This document shows, one piece after another, positions 56,471 through 64,000 of a stretch of DNA of 64,000 bases. Within the stretch, counting starts at the first letter, position 1. Every line of letters begins with the position of its first letter. Both the position numbers and the translations under genes were made by a program. This stretch comes from Beta vulgaris subsp. vulgaris (Eukaryota > Streptophyta > Magnoliopsida > Caryophyllales > Amaranthaceae), in the NCBI RefSeq assembly GCF_026745355.1, contig NC_079209.1, positions 42,477,824 to 42,541,823 of the forward strand. The letters run 5' to 3'. The notes below the pieces were generated by a model, which worked only from the letters and a program-made list of their open reading frames with translations, was not told the DNA's origin and ran no database searches.

Positions 56471-56725
56471 AAAACCCCAAACGATGCAACAAGGGGAAGG
56501 AGCGACATGAATATCAGTCATCCATATAGGTGTCATCACCATCATCATCCTCACCTCCACCACCCCGACTACTAGATCCGGGTGGCTGTAGCTCGGATCC
56601 AAGTGTACCAAGATGGGTGCACATCTTGTTCAGCAATCTGATGAAGGCGGCAATACTTGTCGTACATGGGATACATAGCCAAATGCTGATCATTGGCTAA
56701 TGTATCAACATGCTGACTGATGCTC
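56471..56725 (-). pseudogene. Continuation of the Athila extra ORF beyond the hAT insertion
   Basis: On the minus strand, coding-like text with HVDTLANDQHLAMYPMYDKYCRLH and a Gly/Asp-rich acidic end (GGGGEDDDGDD) resembles the C-terminus of the Athila-type extra ORF. Its upstream part resumes at 60372 on the other side of the hAT element. Confidence 0.55.
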
Positions 56726-57160
56726 TAGAGAGCTGCAAAATTGGCGGGGGAAAATTCCATCCCCATCCTCACCCCACCACCCATTGCAGAAGAAAATTCT
56801 AAACCCACCCCCGCCCCGGACCCGCGTCATACCCACTTCATCCCCGCAAAAAAATCCATCAAAAAATCTGTCAGAAACCCATTACAATTGTCTGGTTCAC
56901 AAAATCACAATACAATATAGTAAAAGAAAAGTTAAAATACATTAATAAAGGCAAATGTTATTACATATTAAAAGTGACTTTAAATACATTATAAAATGTC
57001 ATGAAATATGACAATCAATCAAGGCAAGATGTTCCAGTTATTTCCGCATCACGTTCATGTTCCACCTCTTTCATTAATTTATAATACTCCAATTCTTTCA
57101 ATTCACCTTCAATATAAGAACATTCATTAGTAACCATTAGTAATAAGTAAGCATATATAT

Positions 57161-59260
57161 TCAATACATAAAAATAATATAGTGAAATATTTTACCTTTA
57201 ATGTCAGCCCATATCAAATTTTGAGTACACATGAAAGCCTCTACGATTTCCGATAGAAGACGACTACGATAAGGACTTAAAACACGTCCAGTTGTTCTAA
57301 ATACAGATTCTGATGGGACAGTAGAAACAAGAATGTTCAAAATATCCCTTCCTATTCTTTGAAGAATTGGATACGAGTTTCCGTTAGTCTTCCACCAATT
57401 AAGAATATCAAAATCAGCAACAAGTGGTACATTAGGGTCTCCCAGATACTTCTCAAAATCTAAATTGTTATTAATTTTACTTTGATCTTGCTCCAAATAT
57501 TCTTCAAATTCCTGCATTAAAACATCCCCACTCACTCCACTAGTACTAACAAATGTACGATTACTAGATCCTTAGGATCTCCCATTCTCCAACCCATATT
57601 CATCCACCAATTGCTTGAGAAGATTTTTAAATTTTGTTTACTTCTCTATCAACCTCAGAACCATTATATAATTTTGGAAAATGGAAACGAATAAGAGCCA
57701 TTTTATATCTAGGGTCAAGTATATTTGCAACTCCCAACAAACTATTGACACCAACCCAATATTTGTTTTACTTTTGAAGCATTACTTTTGGCATTTTTCT
57801 CACATAATCATAAGGGGATGAAGACCAATTATTTAAAGTAAACCGAAGGGCAAAAACTTTGGGAAAGTAAATATTGGCCGTTGGATATTTTGATGTAGAA
57901 AAGTCAAGGGTAATAGTACTAAACACTTCCAGCTTTTCACAAATTTTCTCAACCTTAATCCAATCTTCACAAATTGGTGGGTTCTTATAGAGATTATCTC
58001 GAGTACCTAATACAACAAAAGCTTGTCTCTAATTAATAGCAACTGAAAGCATTTCATAAGTAGAGTTCCAATGAGTCTTACAATCAAGTGTCAATTTCCT
58101 TTTACATTCAGGAGCTATTTGCTTAGCTACTTGTTCAAACTTTTGGGCCCTTTTATCAGATGCCGTCCAAAACACAACACTTTCCCTAATTCTTTGGAGA
58201 CCTTCTGACAACACAACACTTAGTCCATCTTGAACAATCAAATTCAGTATATTGGCACAATAACACAAATGAAAAAATTCACCCTGTAACATTAGTGAAC
58301 CGTATATAAACTCATCACGCAAAATATTCATCATAGCATCATTAGTAGTACAATTATCCACAGTTATGGCATACAATTTGAGATCAATATTCCAAGATCG
58401 AATACACTATTTTAATGTTTTAGCTAAAACAATTGCGGTATGAAGAGCTGGGACATAGCAGACCCTATCAAATATGATGACACAGACAAATAAGAAAATA
58501 GGGGGAAAATAATACTAAATGGAAAGAGTTTACAGTTTAAAAAATCAATTAAAAGCATAATGACAAAAAAAATGCAATACATAACAAAAACAATTAACAT
58601 GAAGTGCATAAGAAAAGATCAAGTTAATAGTGTAATACCTAATAATTCGGCCAATCTCGATGAGCTATCAATAAAATGTACAGTGATGGTCGTATAACCT
58701 TTACTTCGGTTGCTCGTTGTGCACATAACAATAGTCAAGGCAATCCTACTCTTTTCTTTCCTCAACAACATACCAATATTCTCCTTCTCAGATTCATATC
58801 GTGCCATGATGTCTTTCTTAGTTGTACGTGCTGAGACATAGTACTTTGAATCCTTGTTGAAGTGTGGACGAATACTTTATAAAACCATAGTGGTCAACCA
58901 TACTAAGAGGGTACTCATGAAGAACAATCATTTCTGCTAATATTTTATTTCCTTTCTGTTGTTGAAACTCATATGGTGCCAATGTCAATGTATCTTGCTC
59001 ATCCTTAGGTTCTGCTTGTGAACCAAACAACCTAGTTTGTCTAAGGTCTTGACATTTTCTTTTTGGACAAACTTTTGTATTGTCATGCAAATGAGTAGTT
59101 CATGCTCTTCGCCCACCAGCAAGTTGCTTTAAACAATAGTTACACTCAGTCTTAATAACATCCCCCACTCTCTTCCTTGTGAAATCAGACCATGCTTTTG
59201 ATGTGTGTCTAAAGGTTATTGGTAAAATAGAAGGATCATGTTATCCAATTTCAATTGGAC
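57161..59260 (-). pseudogene. hAT transposase (BED finger, core, dimerisation domain), broken
   Basis: On the minus strand in order: a BED-type zinc finger (WSDFTRKRV, CNYC, HLHDNTKVC; about 59050-59195) with an in-frame stop; a segment through 58818; the RNase H-like core with ITVDNCTTNDAM (58330-58376), CYCANILNLIVQDGL and CKTHWNSTYEML (about 58045-58080); and the C-terminal dimerisation domain with DFDILNWWKTNGNSYPILQRIGRDIL and VSTVPSESVF...GRVLSPYR (57240-57430). Stops and shifts separate the pieces, for example at 57575 and 58410. In active elements this protein cuts and joins the ends of the transposon. Confidence 0.9.
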
Positions 59261-59340
59261 TTTCGTCAGCATCCACGGTAATTGGAATACAACTAGATGA
59301 AGTCGACTTTTTTGAGGATTTTGGAGCAGACATGTTTTCA

Positions 59341-60150
59341 TCATTTGAAGCCATTCTCACAAATACTCACAATAGTTATCACTATATTCAACATAATGTA
59401 TCCGGAAAAAAATCTAATCAATTTTTTCACGGAAACAACTGTGAAAAAACATAATGAACTAGTGCTTAAACAATTGAACCTAGTACGAAACATAATTACA
59501 GCATCATCAGGGGACAATTCCAAAATTAAACATAAGAATACAAACCAAGGTTTAAAAAAATAAACATAAGAATCAAAATCTCGTAGTACTGGCAATTCGT
59601 TGTATATACACCACTTTCATTGAATGAGAACAATCATTCGCAATCTTTAACCCTATGGTAAAATTACTGGAACCATTAAGATTCTTGGGCAACAGATACA
59701 TTATGAACTTTTTCAATTAGGTAACAATAATATTACCAGAACAAAACTTATGAAAAAAAATGTGACGATCTAGATATAATTAAGAAGAAACCTAAAACTA
59801 ATTACCTTCAAAGTTCAATTAGTGATACCACCGAGCAGGCGAGCAGTTCATCGACCAAAAAACCGAGCACCCATCCGTTTGCAATGGCCGTGAGAGAATA
59901 GGTAGTCACAATTGATAATGGCTGAGAGAAGGGGGAGTGTTGAGTGGATGCAGTCCTAAGACCCTAAAATGTTCAAACTCTAGAGACTTCTTTACTCTTT
60001 AGATAGATTTAGCCATTTAGGACTTTTAGTTTTTTACTCCTTTACTTTTCTGATGGCTTGGGTCAAAACTCAAATCCTTAAAGCCCATATATTTTTTTGA
60101 CAGATTTATAATTTGCAAATAAAATTATTTATAATATATGTATATAAATA
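59341..60150. other. hAT 5' untranslated and subterminal region
   Basis: No coding sequence beyond the start of the transposase. AT-rich text leads to the G/C-rich subterminal repeats at 60175-60340. Confidence 0.5.
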
Positions 60151-60371
60151 GGATTTTAATAATAAATATGTGAAACGGGGGTGGGGCGGGCGGGGATGGG
60201 ACGGGTATAACATAAAATCCACACCCGCTCCACCACCCATTGCGGGTACAATTTTAATCCCCATCCCCTCCTCATCCTCGCCAAACCTAGACCCATCCCT
60301 GCCCAATTGGGGCGGGGATGGGACGGGGATGAGGCGGGTCTCCTACTTGACCTGACCCACTGCCATCCCTA

Positions 60372-61134
60372 GATCTAGGTAGGCATAGTCCATGTGGGTG
60401 GGTCCTAGGGTCGGTTGGTAGCAGGTCCCATCAAAATCAGGGATTTCCTTAGCGAAAAGAGTGACCAACCCATCATTCACTATGGCATGAGAGGTCAAGG
60501 CACCATCGGCTAGGCTGTTAGGGAAGGTGGTAGCAATACGCTCCATTTGGAGCGCAATGTGATGAGGGATGTTGTATTGAAATCGGCGAGGGGTCCCTCG
60601 AAGCATATAACTTTTTATCAAGGACAATTCATCCCCCCGGATCAACTGTCCTTCTACCCGGTCAAACAGTGTTTTTGACATGAACCTTACCCAAATTTTG
60701 AAGATGGGTTGGTGGATGAATTTTGCATTACAATATTGGAGGGTGAAGTCATTTTCGTCCTCCGTGATGGCATAGTAGGTGTCACGGTGGTAGTAATTAG
60801 GGGGATGCCTAATCTCCCCTCAACATTGGATGCGGAGGATTCTAGCAAACTCTAGGAGGGTTAGGTGGAAGTCTTGGTTAAGTAGTTTATAGGAGACATA
60901 GGATTCGTGTCCGGTGTAGGGTCTGGTGACTGTTAGACTACTATAGAATTCATAGACAAGTACGAGAGAGGTGTTGACATGCACAGTAAAAAATGGTTCC
61001 ATCCCAATTATTTTTATGAAATCTTTGAATTCAAAGGAAATACCAAATTTACATAAAAATTCAATATCAAGGAAAGGGGTAGGACTCACCTCGTGCCTTT
61101 TTAGGCGCTGAAACCATTCCCACTGCTCTTTCAT
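60372..61134 (-). pseudogene. Athila-type extra ORF (ATHILA ORF-1 family), interrupted
   Basis: Two minus-strand frames lie in order. The upper one (61134-60820) starts with MKEQWEWFQRLKRHEV and has LCKFGISFEFKDFIKIIGMEPFF; this matches the Athila ORF-1 pattern of a LGLxxDVxxLFxxIGWxxF block followed by YxELTxEFLSS-like YEFYSSLTV. The lower one (60681-60372) has the YMLRGTPRRFQYNIPHHIALQ and PTHMDYAYLDL blocks. A shift or missing piece separates them, and the hAT cuts the end. The position, 3' of pol in the same direction, fits the extra ORF of Athila elements. Its function is unknown. Confidence 0.7.
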
Positions 61135-62118
61135 GGTGAAGATAACATCTGGGAAAGTGTCGTCTTGGGGGAAGGCCGGTGGTGGTGGTGGTTACGACTC
61201 AATGCAGATTTTCACCGCCGCAAATACATAGTGCTTAGTTGCCAAAAAAGTGAGAAATTTCTTACTCACTTTAATGGTGGATGATGAAAGAAAACTATTG
61301 CTCACTCACTTTAATGGTGGAAGGAAGGAAGAAGAAGATGGAGGTGAGGCATGGAGTGTAAGAAATTGAAAAAGATGGAGTAAGAAATTCGTAGGAGACG
61401 ATGAGAGAAGTAATTTTGTGAAGATTTGAGGAGCTTGAATAGAGTATTTTAATGGTGGAGGGTGAATTTTCGGGAAGAAGATGAAAATCAAGGATTAGGG
61501 TTTGAAGGAGAGAGAGATTGTGAGGGAAAGTGAGGAAAATTAGTTTAAAAACCTCCCACGCTGACACAAGCCCGATCGTGCGTCGGTGGCCTGATGCAAT
61601 AGGGCACTCTTTTTCTTCATTTTTTCGCCCATTTTTGGTCACGGGCCCGATCGGACGTACCTTTTTTTCTTTGTTTCCAAATTTTGGTTGCGAGCCCACT
61701 CGGGCAAGGTTGCCCGACAGGATCGGGCGAACTTGCTTCTTTGCTGTTTCTCGTTCCAAATATCTGACGGAGGCTCTCTCGATCTGGCGATATGGCTCCA
61801 CGGCATTGGGCGTGCTACTTTTTCCTTCTGCCTAGCCTTTTATTGCGGGCCCGATCTGGCGGTGTTGCCCGATTGGATCGGGATACTGCCCAATTAGATG
61901 ATTTCCTTGGTTTTTGTGTTTTTTTTTTCAGTTGAACAACAATCCTGCAAAACTATAGCTTTAGACGGATGATTTGTAACCTCTCACTCTCTCACCAAAT
62001 AACAAAAGTACCAAAAAAAAAAGTTAAAAGAAGAAAAGAAAAAGGAGAAGGGAAATTGGGTTGCCTCTTGATTAGCGCTGGTTTGTAAAGGTCCCGCATG
62101 ACCATAATGCCTCATCCC
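61135..62118 (-). other. Spacer between Athila pol and extra ORF
   Basis: No gene. Palindromic GCCCGATCGGGC-like words recur at 61570-61880 (CCCGATCG, CCCACTCGGGC, GGATCGGGCG, CCCGATCTGGC), and there is a CTTTTTCTTC-rich stretch. Open frames on both strands look compositional. Confidence 0.45.
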
Positions 62119-62765
62119 TCAAGCAGAAGGGGAAGGGGGTTGGAGGTATAATTCCTCCACAGATCCAACAGGGATTCTAGTGTGGTACAACTTTAAGTGT
62201 TGACCATTAAGTTTCAACTTTTTACTTGTTGCATTCGTCACCTCAATGGAACCAAACTTGTTAGTGTGGTACAACTTTAAGCATTGACCATTAACTTTGA
62301 ACTTTTTACCTATTGCATTCATCACCTCAATGGAACCAAACTTGTTACTATTAGTGACAGAAAATGGACCAGACCACCTAGACCTTAACTTACCAGAGAA
62401 AAGTTTTAGTCTAGAGTTATAGAATAAAACTTTGTCACCAATAGAGAACTCCCAACTCATAATTTTCTTATCATGCCATCTCTTAGTGCACTCTTTGTAG
62501 AGGCGTGAACTATCATAGGCATTCAACCGGAGTTCATCAAGCTCATTAATGTGCAATAGGTGTTTTTCGCCTGCTAATTTAGCATCAAGGTTTAGCTCCT
62601 TAACAGCCCAAAAAGTCGTACACTCTAGCTCAACAGGTAAGTGTCATACTTTCCCATAGACTGACCGGTAAGGGGTTTGGGCCAATAGGGTCTTGAAAGC
62701 AGTTATGTGGGCCCATAAGGTGTCGTCTAACTTATCACTACAGTCCTTCGTAGATTTGGCTACTA
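62119..62765 (-). pseudogene. Athila-lineage integrase C-terminal half
   Basis: The minus strand carries the block DDTLWAHITAFKT and PYRSVYGK, then a nonsense codon (62644-62646) in place of the family's Cys, then HLPVELE, AVKELNLDAKLAGEK, LNELDELRLNAYDSS and KRWHDKKI. These are the highly characteristic end of Athila integrases. The following GDKVLFYNSRLKLFSGKL and WSGPF blocks are the C-terminal domain. An 84-bp tandem duplication (62181-62264 and 62265-62348) repeats 28 codons in frame. The upstream half is cut off where the duplicated segment at 62772 begins. Confidence 0.88.
62181..62348 (-). repeat. 84-bp in-frame tandem duplication in the integrase end
   Basis: Both units begin TGTGGTACAACTTTAAG on the plus strand and end AACCAAACTTGTTA(G/C). 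They differ at about ten positions, so the duplication is old. 84 bp is 28 codons and the frame is kept. Confidence 0.9.
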
Positions 62766-62771
62766 CCTGCC

Positions 62772-64000
62772 CACCAATTCACCACCATTATTTTGCCTCA
62801 CTCCCAAGCTAAACACCAATTTCTTCCCCTTCTTTTAAATTAAAAAAACTTACCTTTCCGAACTATATGCGAAGGATTCATGCCTCATATATATATGCAT
62901 TAAAATTTATCTTTACCATCTGGTTTGAGCAAGTTTAAGAATAATTTTATCTCACATTGTTGATTGTTTAAAGTTTAAACCTTGATTTTTTAGTATTGAA
63001 AAGCTATATCACCTCACTGCGAAATTCCCCCATCTAAAAATATGTGTTCGACTATTTAATTGTTCCAACCTATTTTCTTTAGATATATTAAAGCAGTACC
63101 TCATAAATTAATGGGATTAATGGCCATTGGCCAACCCACTTCACAACAAAAATGTTCTGCAACATATATAGTGATAATCAACTGCACTGCTCTAATTGTT
63201 ATAAATTATAGGCAGGAACACGAGGAGTACATCGCAGAGACGCCATATATACCTTTTATTAGGCACCAGTGTAAAGATTTTCATACAAAATTACTCTAAT
63301 GATCACATAGAAGAGATTTAATTGACTTGCTCGACACAGGAATCCAGTTCTTCGACTATTGGTGCTCAACAACATTGCACAAGAGTCAAACTCCACAATA
63401 AATGTGATATTCCCAACCTACAATTAACATGATTTCAGCAATATAGCCTTTCGTTGTTGTGTTATCTACCCTTTACTCCTTTCTCATTCAGTGGGGTTCC
63501 ATGGAAAATTCAACCATGATCTATAATTGTTCTCAGGAAACAGAAAATTGTTTATGGATGCTCGCAAAAATAGTAGACAATGTAATAATCGCGGTTAGCA
63601 AACCAATTAGGCTCCGTTTGATCGGACGTAAAACACTTTTATTGTAAAATGATTTTCATGGAAAACAATTTACAATGAAAAATACAATTTTAAAATTAGT
63701 TTTCCGTTGTTTGGTTCAATGTAATAAAATGATGACATGAATGGGAAAGTAAGGAGGTAGTGAGAGGAGTGTACAAAGAGAGATAAAGAAAAGGAACAGA
63801 GACAGTTTTTCCTTCATTTTGAAAGGAAAATGATTTTCCATCATTGGGAGAACAATTTTACTCAAGGAATAAATAATTTTACACTCCTTTGCAAAGCAAA
63901 CAATGTAAATTTGAAAATTGAAGCAAAATAGTTTTTCATAAAAATGTTTTACGCCCTACCAAATGTTAGTGTTGGGATTGTTTTCATTTGGAGGAAGATC
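62772..64000 (+). repeat. Direct duplication, copy 2 (partner at 51370-52629)
   Basis: It matches copy 1 from its first base inside the Athila integrase relic to the end of the window, where it is cut. It lacks about 35 bp present in copy 1 near 51795-51830 (a poly(A) run and following bases). The two conserved open stretches of copy 1 are kept here (about 63215-63299 and 63540-63600). Confidence 0.9.
63610..63969. mobile_element. MITE with GTTTGGT ends (in duplication copy 2)
   Basis: Same element and position as 52238-52597. The left end here reads GTTTGATCGG (one change) and the right end CCAAATG instead of CCAAACG. Confidence 0.68.

Larger units (their letters stand above)
56726..60371 (-). 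mobile_element. hAT transposon, decayed
   Basis: The right end, read inverted, is TAGGGATGGCAGTGGGTC and the left end is TAGAGAGCTGCAAAATTGGC. Both are followed by GGCGGGG/CCCCATCCC-rich subterminal sequence with the shared phrase CCACCACCCATTGC. TAGGG(A/G)TGGCA is the typical hAT end in plants. A clear 8-bp duplication is not visible. It carries a broken transposase gene and interrupts an Athila ORF. Confidence 0.75.

Noticed and set aside
61295..61897. 168- and 101-codon frames on opposite strands
   Set aside because: They sit in the spacer between Athila integrase and its extra ORF, overlap each other, and match no family I recognise. Compositional frames are the simpler reading.
51370..64000. 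The two direct repeats at 51370 and 62772 as LTRs of one 12-kb element
   Set aside because: No TG...CA ends, primer site or polypurine tract. The interior holds plus- and minus-strand pieces of unrelated elements, and copy 2 begins in the middle of an integrase relic.

Overview
This is nuclear DNA of a flowering plant (a eudicot by its general character; the species cannot be told from the sequence). It is AT-rich and intron-bearing, and almost all of it is transposable elements nested in one another. The inventory covers Ty3/gypsy elements (Tat, Athila and Tekay-like), Ty1/copia fragments, L1-type and RTE-type LINEs, Mutator-like (MULE), CACTA and hAT DNA transposons, Helitrons and MITEs. 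I can support only one plausible host gene: a two-exon gene for a 98-residue secreted cysteine-rich peptide at 49180-50403.

Layout. 60-1390: candidate hAT-like repeat and a decayed copia fragment. About 2460-24685: one old minus-strand gypsy-type element. Its 5' LTR lies near 23690-24685 and its 3' LTR (18971 down to about 2460) has been split by later insertions. These are a 9.3-kb LTR element made almost only of two 4.38-kb LTRs (3002-12316), a long-TIR MITE (12689-13011), a Pack-MULE carrying a bZIP exon (13649-14686), a foldback MULE with a LINE inside it (14926-18336) and, in the internal region, a MULE-like element with a composite Helitron (21251-23594). 24686-33266: old LTR pieces, an L1 relic split by a non-autonomous CACTA element (28828-30478), a copia fragment and a 1.27-kb MULE with a minisatellite (31626-32897).

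33267-44775 is a complete Tat-lineage gypsy element on the minus strand with a 5-bp target duplication. It holds gag-pol with several frame breaks, an eleven-copy 111-bp satellite array and a convergent plus-strand gene with its own apparent promoter, introns and a coiled-coil product. 45966-48314 carries more Helitrons, including an inverted twin of the 21.7-22.9 kb composite. The peptide gene follows, with an RTE LINE inserted 150 bp behind its stop codon. 51370-64000: a 1.2-kb segment present twice in direct orientation, enclosing a truncated Tat relic (53694-56470), a hAT transposon (56726-60371) and the Athila integrase and extra ORF it interrupts.

Target-site duplications read directly give the order of insertions: GTCAA, ATAA(T/A)TAAA, ATATTAAAA, AAT, TATAATAAA, CTGAC and a 17-bp LINE duplication. 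Many coding breaks and LTR differences are single-base indels, some at homopolymers, so part of the apparent decay may be residual long-read assembly error.
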